From DRTC01 sp964521025 (GTDB lineage: Bacteria > Cloacimonadota > Cloacimonadia > Cloacimonadales > TCS61): 64,000 bases of DNA. Each line of letters begins with the position of its first letter. The first letter of the stretch is position 1. Made by a program: the position numbers and the translations under genes. The notes beneath the pieces were generated by a model. That model saw only the letters and a list, made by a program, of their open reading frames with translations. It did no database searches and was not told the origin of the DNA. The DNA is taken from positions 26,885-90,884 of the forward strand of contig CAZFPK010000011.1 in NCBI GenBank assembly GCA_964521025.1. The letters are read 5' to 3'. Of this stretch, positions 45,428-53,995 are shown piece by piece.

Positions 45428-47908
45428 TTAATGAATTAACAAAATTTTATTTATTAAAGATTTTTTTCCGGTTTTCAATTCATAAAAATATATCCCGGAT
45501 TGGACAGGATTTCCGGATTCGTCTGTTCCATCCCAGTTAATTGTGGAAAGCGACTCCGTCGCTTTTGTATTAACACGGTTAATGCACTCCAAAGATTTCA
45601 CTTTCTGCCCTTTAACATTATATATAATGATCTTTGCATTCTTTGCGTCTTTACGGTTAATAAAAGAAATCGTTGTTTCGGAACTGAAAGGATTGGGAAA
45701 AGAACGCAGAACAAGTTCTGCACTACCGATATCATTTTCTTCGACATTTGTGAACTCTTTTTCGAGAGAATTGGAAAATCCTGGGACCGATTCCACATCA
45801 TTAGTATAAACAGATGTAATGGCAAATTTATAAGTTCCGAGTTCCTGTCCAGCCCATTCATAATCGATAAAAGTCGTGTCTGCTATCCCGGAAAATATCT
45901 GCGTCCATAAATCAGGATAATCCTCGTGTTCTTCCAACAAACGATAGCCTTTATAAGATTCGAAGATCCTAAAATTCAAAGGAGGTTGCCAGCTGAGTTC
46001 TGCTTCTGTTTGTTCTTCATTCTGAACGGCGAGTACATTTTCCGGAGTAAAAGCCAATTCCGAGAGCACGATCGTTCCCAGATCGAGATCGGTTGCACCA
46101 ACCGTGATCGTTGTTGAATAACTTGCATAACCTCCGTAAAATATATTGAGGAAATAATCGTTATTTGCATAAACATCCATCGTAAAATCCCCGTTGAAAT
46201 CAGAAACCAGCGAATAATCATCATAACCTGAAATATTAATCGCTGCTCCTTCCAGACCGGTTTCCGGGAAATCGCTGCCAACGATATGTCCGTTTACTTG
46301 AACCAGGGGCAGCGGAGTCAGGTTAAAATCGAGTTGCGTAGTCTCGTCTTCGATGATAGTTGCTTCCTGGGTTTGCGGGGAATAGCCGAATGCCGAAGCA
46401 GTGAAATTATGTATTCCCTGGATAATATTTCCCTTTAAATAATATCCCTCGGAATTAGAAATGGTGCTGATAGAACTTTCTTCAACAACAATATCAGCAT
46501 CGATAAGCGGCAGACTTTGCTCATCATAAACATATCCTTCTATTGCTCCCAATCCGGTAATTGCAATAAAAAATGTTGTATTCGGGATCCTGTTGAAAAG
46601 GTATCCGTCCTGAGGGGAAAGAGAAGCAGGATTAATATTGGAATTACTGTTCCAAGCCCTGGTTCTATCAGGATATATTGTGTTATGAGTGGAAATAAAT
46701 TCGGTATTTTCTGTATAGACATTGTTATCCCAGGGTCTGTTTGCCATCACGATCAGGTTCGCTCCCGTATATTCAAACGGCGGATCCAACTGGAGAAGGA
46801 TCTCATTACTCCCGGAAGGGAAATCGAGAACATCGTCGAAAACAGGAGTCAAAGCCGTCGAGGGAATCCAGTTATTTGTCAGGTTGGATTGATAAGTCTC
46901 ACTCATCCATAATTTCATTTGTTTATCAAAAAGACTGATCTCAAAACTATTTTGATAGGAAACTGCATAGATAATTCCTGTATAAATAAGTTCGTTAGAA
47001 TAGTAAATCGATTCGGAAAGACTGTTATGAAAATGGAAATTGATCGGAATCCAGGGCGATGGATCTGTTCCCGTGCCAACGGTTATCTCGACAGCCTGAA
47101 ATGCCAGAACTTCGATGGGTACGATAGAAGATGAATTATTCTCAAGGTCGTCATCGAATAAAGGTTCGATCAGAGCATGCAAATAAGTCTCACCGGTTGG
47201 TTCATCTTCCGGAATTATCCAGACAATACGATGAATTTTTTCCTCTTCGGATAGAATTGTCTCTTCCATCTGAATTGTTTCCAAAACAGTGTCTTCATTC
47301 TGGATCAGTTTAACAGTATAATCATTTTGCTCGTTTGTTCCGTAGTTTTTCACGGTAACTTCATAAACTGCGGAATCGTGAGTATAAACGAATCCCGGAC
47401 CGGAGAAAGATTTAACTGCCAGGTCATAATCGGAAGTTGTGGTCGGTGGGAAAGTTATGTTATCGATCCAACCTGTATCGGAATGCTGGGAAATATCATC
47501 ATTTTTCTCATATTTCCAGGTAAATTCATGCTCTCCGGGTGCGACCGGAAATGATTCTTCATTCCAGGGAAAAATCCCGGCAATATATGACATTTCTTCT
47601 CCATCGATATAAAAATACAATCTATCGAAATGATTTTGACTGCTGACTTTCCAGGAAAAACTGAGATCTCCGGTTTGAGTCGTTTCGATATGCACAGATA
47701 AAGAGGTCGATTCATCATCACCGATAGCTCCGGCTTGAGCACAATAATAACCTTCATAAGGTTCGATATTGCTGACGAACCAATCGGAGTCTCCGCTGAA
47801 TTCCCAGTTATAAGAAGAAAAATCTCCTGATTCAAAACCTTCGAAATTTTGGGTGTAAAGGATCAAAAACAAGGAATAGAAGATCATCGATAATATTTTT
47901 TTTTTCAT
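45428..47908 (-). CDS. large secreted protein with T9SS sorting domain
   Basis: 826 residues from ATG 47908 (signal MKKKILSMIFYSLFLILYTQ; AGAGG upstream); the longer frame is not used. Residues about 22-150 are a MAM/lectin-like sandwich (FEGFESGDFSSYNWEFSGDS). A CARDB-like domain (about 165-265), an exported beta-domain (270-460), two carboxypeptidase-regulatory-like repeats (about 470-630) and an FN3-like domain (about 650-725) follow. The sorting domain is about 740-826 (SFPNPFSSETTISF, GIYFYELKTG). Between KVKSL and INWDGT it has an extra segment translated from a double-hairpin element. Surface protein of unknown role. Confidence 0.8.
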   Translation of the reverse strand: MKKKILSMIFYSLFLILYTQNFEGFESGDFSSYNWEFSGDSDWFVSNIEPYEGYYCAQAGAIGDDESTSLSVHIETTQTGDLSFSWKVSSQNHFDRLYFYIDGEEMSYIAGIFPWNEESFPVAPGEHEFTWKYEKNDDISQHSDTGWIDNITFPPTTTSDYDLAVKSFSGPGFVYTHDSAVYEVTVKNYGTNEQNDYTVKLIQNEDTVLETIQMEETILSEEEKIHRIVWIIPEDEPTGETYLHALIEPLFDDDLENNSSSIVPIEVLAFQAVEITVGTGTDPSPWIPINFHFHNSLSESIYYSNELIYTGIIYAVSYQNSFEISLFDKQMKLWMSETYQSNLTNNWIPSTALTPVFDDVLDFPSGSNEILLQLDPPFEYTGANLIVMANRPWDNNVYTENTEFISTHNTIYPDRTRAWNSNSNINPASLSPQDGYLFNRIPNTTFFIAITGLGAIEGYVYDEQSLPLIDADIVVEESSISTISNSEGYYLKGNIIQGIHNFTASAFGYSPQTQEATIIEDETTQLDFNLTPLPLVQVNGHIVGSDFPETGLEGAAINISGYDDYSLVSDFNGDFTMDVYANNDYFLNIFYGGYASYSTTITVGATDLDLGTIVLSELAFTPENVLAVQNEEQTEAELSWQPPLNFRIFESYKGYRLLEEHEDYPDLWTQIFSGIADTTFIDYEWAGQELGTYKFAITSVYTNDVESVPGFSNSLEKEFTNVEENDIGSAELVLRSFPNPFSSETTISFINRKDAKNAKIIIYNVKGQKVKSLECINRVNTKATESLSTINWDGTDESGNPVQSGIYFYELKTGKKSLINKILLIH
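45547..45594. repeat. double-hairpin element inside T9SS sorting-domain codons (copy A)
   Basis: On +: AAAGCGAC-TCC-GTCGCTTT, one-base linker, GTATTAA-CACGG-TTAATGC, then ACTCCAAAG. In frame on -, giving CINRVNTKATESLS. The first hairpin is identical to that of copy B (54118-54165); the second has a different but still mostly paired stem. Confidence 0.75.
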
Positions 47909-48048
47909 CTTAACCTCTTGTGTTTTACGGTTTCGTTTTCTTTCCGCAGATTCCCGCAGAAGAAATTCTCTCAACTGAATTGCGGAAAGTTCTAGTACAC
48001 AACCAAACAAATTCTGCGTCTGGGTTTTTTCCTATCCTCGAGGTTTAT

Positions 48049-48072
48049 CCTTCGACTACGCTCAGGATGACA
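48049..48072. repeat. partial TGTCAT-family element
   Basis: CCTTCGACTACGCTCAGGATGACAG, one end only, between a T9SS gene and the large kinase. The rest of 47909-48158 holds no gene; a TTTCCGCA / TGCGGAAA dyad is also there. Confidence 0.6.
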
Positions 48073-48158
48073 GGGTTATTCGTTCAACCTGCAGAATCCT
48101 TTGACGGAAGAAAATTTGAAAGAAGGCTTCGGAAGGGGAAATTTGTATTTCTCTTTTT

Positions 48159-51100
48159 TCAAGTAGATGATTTTGTCTTAAATGTGATATTGTATAATGC
48201 TCCTTCTTCTTTCAGGAGAGATATTTCCCCGCTGATCTGTTGCGTTAACATATTGATCAGTTGTATTCCCAGTGTATTAGTTGTTTTATGATCGATATTA
48301 TCGGGTAAACCAATACCGTTGTCTTTGTAGATCAGAGAACAGTTATTTTTTTTGATCTCTTTCAATACAATTTTGATCTCACCTCTTTTGTCTTCCGGGA
48401 AAGCATATTTTAAAGAATTTGAAATTAATTCGTTCAGGATCAGTGCTATCGGGATGGCGCGCGAAATATCCAGCGCAATATTCTGAATTTCCAGTTCCAG
48501 TTTTATTTTTGCCGGACTAATTTCATACGAACCAAAGAGCATTTTCGACAAGCCCTTAATATAACTTTCAACATCGATATGCACAAAATCCCGGGTTTCA
48601 TAGAGTTTCTGATGGATCAAAGCCATCGATCTGATCCTGTTTTCGCTCTTCCGGAAAATCTCCAGTACTTTTTTATCCTTCATATAATATTCCTGAAGTT
48701 TGAGTAAACTGGAGATCACCTGCAGGTTATTCTTTACGCGATGATGAATTTCATTAAGCAGGATTTCTTTTTCATGCAGATCATTTTTTATCTGCTCGCT
48801 TGCTTTTTTACGTTCGGAAATATCTTCCGTTAAAATAACTACTCTCTGCACCTTACCTTCATCATCCGTGATCGCATAAAAGAGTTGTGAAATCCAATTT
48901 GCTTTATCCTTTTTAGGAATTGAGAGTTTAAGTTCGGGGATATAATACTCACCCCCTTTTTCATAAACTCGACGGATTTCTTCAAAGTGAGCTGACAGGT
49001 ATTTATCCTTGTCATCAAAAACCAGTTTTTCCCTGGTTTTACTGTAAGCAACAATCTCGGTTTTTGTTAATCCCCAGATCTTTTGCCAGGCTTCATTTGA
49101 TAATATAAGTGTGCCGTGCATATCTCTGATCGAGATACCGATAGGAGAATTTTCGATCACAGTTCTGGTTAATTGTTCATTTGCTCGTAAAATCTCTTCT
49201 GCTTTTTTACTTTCCGTAATATCAGAATCCGCTCCTCTGTATCCGGTGAATCTGCCTTTCTCATCGTAGGTGGGAACTCCGCTCGTTAAAAGCCAGACAA
49301 TATTTCCATTTTTATGAACATTACGGTTGGGAAATTTTTTGAACGGCTGCCGTTCCGCAAAAGCTGCCAGTGCCGCTTTTTTCAGAGCTTCTCTATCTTC
49401 CGGGTGAAACAGGTCATAAAAATGTTTTTTCCCGACAATTTCTTCCGGCTTGTAACCAAGAGTCGTTTCGATGATCGGACTGGCATAAGTATATAAACCG
49501 TTTTCATCTACTTCCCAGATCCATTCCAGGGCATTCTCGGCAACTTCTTTAAAACGCTGTTCACTTTCTCTTAAAGAACTTTCCGCCTGTTTTCGCTGTT
49601 CCTCCGTTTCGATATTATAAAGAGCATAAGCAATATCTCCGGCAACTTCATCGAATAACGAATGTTCTTCTTCATCATCGATAAACCTTGTTTCCAGGGA
49701 TACATTAATCACGCCGTAAATTTTATCTTCATATTTCAGACTTCTCGATAATGCACTCCACCCTTTGGGTTTTAATTTTTTGTACCTGGGACAATCCTGA
49801 CATTCCGATTCACCATCCCGGATCAGGATCACATCATCCGTGTTTAGAGATTTTACAACACAAGGTGGAATATAAGTCTTCAAAAATTTCGCATCGAGTA
49901 CGGGAAGATCTGCTTTCGAACCATCCTCGATAAAGTCGATGCATTTCCCCTGATCATCGAAAAGAGCTATCCAGGCATTACGGAATCCTCTTGTTTCAAT
50001 GAAATTCCTGCATGCTTCTCTGATCAGCTGATGACGGTCTCTTTCCTGCACGATAAGTTGATTTACATTACGGATGGCTAGTAAAACTGCATTTAGATGT
50101 TCTGCTCTTTCCTCTGCGTGTTTACGCTGTTCTTCCAATTCGATATTATAAAGTGCATAAGCAAGGTCTCCGGCAACCTCTTCGAACAATGAATGTTCAG
50201 CTTTATCATCGATAAACCTTGTTTCCAGGGAAACATTAATCACGCCGTAATTCTTGCCTTCATAATTGAGACTTCTCGACATCACACTGCAGTTTTTAGT
50301 TTTATAATCTGCAAATCTGGGACAATTTTTACATTCGGATTCAATATCCCGGATCAGAACTACTTCCCCTGATTTTAGAGATCTGGTAAAACACGGAGGG
50401 AAAAAATCTTTTATCAATTTATTATCCAGGTTGGGAAGATCCAATTCCAAACCTTGTTCCACAAAATCGATAATTTTTTCCCGGTCATCAAAAAGAACGA
50501 TCCAGGCGCTGTGAAATCCTCTGGTCTCTATGAAATCTTGACATGCTTTCTGGATCAGGAGATGAGGATCTTTTTCCTGCACGATGAGTTGATTTACATT
50601 CCGGATCGCACGCAGAATAGCGTTCAGATGCTCTTCTTTTTCTGTTGCTCGTTTGCGGGCAATGGCAACTGCAACCTGGTCCGAAACATATTCCAAAAGC
50701 GAAAGGTCATTTTCCGAAAATACAGGCTCATCTTTATAAGTGCGAACAACAATACAACCGACCACTTTATTTTCGATTTTCAGAGGGGTTCCCAACAAGA
50801 TTTTGCTTTTCCACTTATAATCGGCTATCTCTCCTTTTTCGATCAATTTCTTGCGCAGTTCCTCCGTTAAAAACAAAGGTTTACCGTTTCTGATAATATA
50901 ATTTGTAACTCCCTTTTTTCTTAAAAGATGAGGAGTTTTTACCTCAAATTTTTCATCGAAGAAATAGGGAGAAACGATCTCCCCGGTTTCTTCATTATAA
51001 TTAGCAATATAAAAATTCGAAGCATCGATTATCTGCCCGAGTTCTTGATGGATAATCTGATAAAGTTTGTCTATGTTTTCGGTTGTATTAACAGCATTGG

Positions 51101-53486
51101 AAATATGATAGAGAACAGTCCGGATATTTTCCGCTTTCTTACGCTCTGTGATATCCTGGGTCGTACCGATCATTTTAACCGGTTCGCCGTTTTCATCCAA
51201 AATCACTTCACCCAGTTCATGCACAAACCTGACTTCCCCGTCCTGTCGGATAATACGATGATCGATACTGTAAGGTTTATGCTCGGATAAAGCGGTTTCA
51301 ACTGATTTTTTGACAAATTCACGATCCTCGGGATGAATTGAATTCAGAAAACCGGAATATGTTAATTTTGTCTTACCATCATGTATTCCGAAAATTTTGT
51401 AGGTCTCTTCGGACCAGTAATCGGTATCGGTTTCCAGCTCCCACTCCCAGCTTCCCAAATGAGCTATTTGCTGAACCCGTTCAAGATTGGCTTCACTCGT
51501 GCGCAGTTCTTGTTCCGCTTTCTTGCGCTGTGTGATATCGCGAATTATTGCCAGGAGCCGTTCTTCACCTTTAATGGTAGCTTTTTTAAGACTGACTTCG
51601 GTTGGATGTTTTTCACCATTTTTCCTGATATATGCCCATTCAAAAACTTGAGGTTGACCCGCTGCCGCTTTCGCCATGTATTCTTTAATTTTTTCTTCAG
51701 AATACGCCTTTTCTTTGGGACTGTATCCGACAACTCCCATTTCTTTAATTTCTTTTAGTGTATATCCCGAAAGATCAGAACTTGTTTTGTTAACATCGAG
51801 AATAGCACCGGTTTTGATGTCATGCACAACGATCATATCATGAGCAGCATTAAAAATCTCCTGATAATTTTTTTCCGATTCCCGAAGAGCTTTTTCCGCT
51901 TCTTTTCTTTCCGTAATATCATGGGCAATATATAAAATCGTATTCTTATCTTTGGGAGTTGCCCGACCTTCAAACCAGTAAAGTTTTCCATTTATTTGCA
52001 GAGGATATTCTATCTTCACAAGTTTTTTTTCATCCAAACATTTTCGCACTACTTCCAGGAATTTATCTGCTTCGGATTTGGGAAACACTTCATGCAGAGT
52101 TTTTCCCAAGACTTCAGCAGCCGGTTTAAATAGCAGGTTCGGTGAGGTTGGAGCAATATTGATATATGTTCCGTTATAATCGAGTTCCAGGACAACATCG
52201 GTCATGGCATTAAAAAGAGCGCGTAAATTATTTTCCGAATTTTGAAGAGTTTGTTCCGCTTTCTTGCGTGCGGTAACATCCCGTGAGACAAAAAGTAAAT
52301 TATTTTCATCGAGGATATTTGCCCTACTTTCAATATCACGCCATTCTCCGGACTTATTTTTAAATCGAAATTCCAGGTTCTCGCTGAACTCCCTGATATC
52401 TTTTTTTAAGAACTTTTTTGCTTTTAAGGCGATATACTTTTTTAATAATGGTAACAGTTTTAACCTATCTTTGGGATGTACAAAATCGAAACCGTGTTTA
52501 CCCAGTAAATCCTGCTGTTCATAACCTAATATTTTTTTATGAGAAGGACTGACATATTTGTGTTTGGGATTGAGACTGAAGGAAATTATGGAAATCAAAT
52601 CGCTGGTATTATCGCCGATCAAGCGATATTTTTCTTCACTTTTCCGAAGTGCTTCTTCCATATTTTTGCGTTCGGTAATATCGGTATCTGTTCCTAATAC
52701 CCGGTACGGAGTATTATCTTCCTTTCGTTCGGCAACACCGCGGGCAAAAAACCAGCGAATACTACCGTCTTTATGCAGCATCCTGTGTTCCACAACAAAT
52801 TGTCCGGCTTTTCCTTCAAAATGAGCCTGAGCTGCTGCTCCAACTTTATCTCTATCATCCGGATGCACTAATTTTCCCCATTCATCGAGATGATTTTTGA
52901 TTTCATGATCTTCATAACCGAGTATTTTTTTCAAAACCGGATCGACATAAATTTCATTGGTCTCCAGATCCAAATCCCAGATCCCGGATTGTCCTGCTTT
53001 TGCAGCCAGATTATAGCGTCGTCGATTTTCCTGCAGAGCCAGTTCTGCTTGTTTGCGTTCAGTAATATCTCTCGTATGAACGATCACGCCGCTGAAATTC
53101 CCTTGATCATCATATAGTGCTGTTGCCGACCGCTGTACCGGAATTTCGGAATTGTCTTTTCTTTTTAATACAAATTCTATTTCGACTTTACCTTCTTTTT
53201 GCAACCGGGGAAATTTCTCTTTGAAAAGCGGTTTAAATTCATCTTTGAAAAAACAGGTGATATGTTTTCCGATGATTTCTTCCCTCTTATAGCCCAGAAG
53301 TTCGCATTCTTTGGGATTACAGTCGATAATAGATCCTTTGGCATTCAACAAGGAAATTCCGTTGGGAGCATTTTCGAACAAGCTGCGGTATTTTTCACTA
53401 TTTTTCAAAGAGGCTTCCTTATTTTGTGCAGATGCGGAAATTTTATTTTGATCTTGTTTCTTATTTGTTTTATCTTTTTTACTCAT
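48159..53486 (-). CDS. giant soluble sensor kinase, eight PAS, three GAF, HisKA_2
   Basis: 1775 residues, no membrane segment, ribosome site GAGAGGA. PAS domains at about 25-150, 152-275, 277-405, 410-530, 533-655, 658-790, 1313-1435 and 1440-1570, mostly joined by (D)ITERKKAE linkers. GAF domains at about 790-955, 960-1135 and 1137-1312; the last two are tandem copies (period 531 bases) and each holds an SECxxCP cysteine pair. HisKA_2 near 1577 (NEIHHRVKNNLQVISSLLKLQ) and HATPase to 1773 (NELISNSLKYAFP, DNGIGLP). No REC domain; the partner is unknown. Could bind several ligands, haem or flavins. Confidence 0.9.
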   Translation of the reverse strand: MSKKDKTNKKQDQNKISASAQNKEASLKNSEKYRSLFENAPNGISLLNAKGSIIDCNPKECELLGYKREEIIGKHITCFFKDEFKPLFKEKFPRLQKEGKVEIEFVLKRKDNSEIPVQRSATALYDDQGNFSGVIVHTRDITERKQAELALQENRRRYNLAAKAGQSGIWDLDLETNEIYVDPVLKKILGYEDHEIKNHLDEWGKLVHPDDRDKVGAAAQAHFEGKAGQFVVEHRMLHKDGSIRWFFARGVAERKEDNTPYRVLGTDTDITERKNMEEALRKSEEKYRLIGDNTSDLISIISFSLNPKHKYVSPSHKKILGYEQQDLLGKHGFDFVHPKDRLKLLPLLKKYIALKAKKFLKKDIREFSENLEFRFKNKSGEWRDIESRANILDENNLLFVSRDVTARKKAEQTLQNSENNLRALFNAMTDVVLELDYNGTYINIAPTSPNLLFKPAAEVLGKTLHEVFPKSEADKFLEVVRKCLDEKKLVKIEYPLQINGKLYWFEGRATPKDKNTILYIAHDITERKEAEKALRESEKNYQEIFNAAHDMIVVHDIKTGAILDVNKTSSDLSGYTLKEIKEMGVVGYSPKEKAYSEEKIKEYMAKAAAGQPQVFEWAYIRKNGEKHPTEVSLKKATIKGEERLLAIIRDITQRKKAEQELRTSEANLERVQQIAHLGSWEWELETDTDYWSEETYKIFGIHDGKTKLTYSGFLNSIHPEDREFVKKSVETALSEHKPYSIDHRIIRQDGEVRFVHELGEVILDENGEPVKMIGTTQDITERKKAENIRTVLYHISNAVNTTENIDKLYQIIHQELGQIIDASNFYIANYNEETGEIVSPYFFDEKFEVKTPHLLRKKGVTNYIIRNGKPLFLTEELRKKLIEKGEIADYKWKSKILLGTPLKIENKVVGCIVVRTYKDEPVFSENDLSLLEYVSDQVAVAIARKRATEKEEHLNAILRAIRNVNQLIVQEKDPHLLIQKACQDFIETRGFHSAWIVLFDDREKIIDFVEQGLELDLPNLDNKLIKDFFPPCFTRSLKSGEVVLIRDIESECKNCPRFADYKTKNCSVMSRSLNYEGKNYGVINVSLETRFIDDKAEHSLFEEVAGDLAYALYNIELEEQRKHAEERAEHLNAVLLAIRNVNQLIVQERDRHQLIREACRNFIETRGFRNAWIALFDDQGKCIDFIEDGSKADLPVLDAKFLKTYIPPCVVKSLNTDDVILIRDGESECQDCPRYKKLKPKGWSALSRSLKYEDKIYGVINVSLETRFIDDEEEHSLFDEVAGDIAYALYNIETEEQRKQAESSLRESEQRFKEVAENALEWIWEVDENGLYTYASPIIETTLGYKPEEIVGKKHFYDLFHPEDREALKKAALAAFAERQPFKKFPNRNVHKNGNIVWLLTSGVPTYDEKGRFTGYRGADSDITESKKAEEILRANEQLTRTVIENSPIGISIRDMHGTLILSNEAWQKIWGLTKTEIVAYSKTREKLVFDDKDKYLSAHFEEIRRVYEKGGEYYIPELKLSIPKKDKANWISQLFYAITDDEGKVQRVVILTEDISERKKASEQIKNDLHEKEILLNEIHHRVKNNLQVISSLLKLQEYYMKDKKVLEIFRKSENRIRSMALIHQKLYETRDFVHIDVESYIKGLSKMLFGSYEISPAKIKLELEIQNIALDISRAIPIALILNELISNSLKYAFPEDKRGEIKIVLKEIKKNNCSLIYKDNGIGLPDNIDHKTTNTLGIQLINMLTQQISGEISLLKEEGALYNITFKTKSST
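49570..50640 (-). repeat. tandem duplication of GAF-coding segment, 531-base period
   Basis: The segments around 49680 and 50211 share long near-identical DNA (for example GATAAACCTTGTTTCCAGGG in both). Offset is 531 bases, i.e. 177 codons in frame. Confidence 0.8.
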
Positions 53487-53995
53487 TCCTCTCCCCTATT
53501 TTGGATAAAAAACTTTTTACATAATGATAACTCAAGATAAAATTATTCCATTTTTTCACCTTAGTTACTAAATTTATTTTGCTTATTTTAAGTCAAATAA
53601 TTTTATATTTTTAAAAAAAATATTATGTAAGTATTAACAATTCCCACTTCGTAAAATCTGTCCGTTATATTTTATTATGAATTTTATGTTATTATTCAAG
53701 CCTTTCAGGCTTGATCCTCATTTCCGTCTATTCTACGGATTTCATCCGCAGTTAATAAAATTTAACTCCTTCAGAGTAATTTTTATATTATTTTAAAAAT
53801 TATGTTACACTTAAGTAGTATTTGAAACTCTGGAAGAAATCAATGAAATCCCGCAGGGATTTAATCTGAATTGCCGCAGGTGCAACCTGCGGATACAAAA
53901 AAATACAGATCAGAAAATAAACCTGCCAAATTTTGAAAATTTGGCAAGTTTTTATGTTAGCAAGATTTTATGCAATACTTTTTAATCTCCATCGT
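53487..53995. other. 509-base intergenic region with a chain of palindromes
   Basis: No gene. Hairpins: TCAAGCC/GGCTTGA (53696-53714), CGGAT-TTC-ATCCG (53736-53748), AAATCCC-GCA-GGGATTT (53846-53862), CCGCAGGT-GCA-ACCTGCGG (53874-53892), and TGCCAAATTTT-G-AAAATTTGGCA (53924-53946). The last lies downstream of the next minus-strand gene and could terminate it. Confidence 0.7.
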
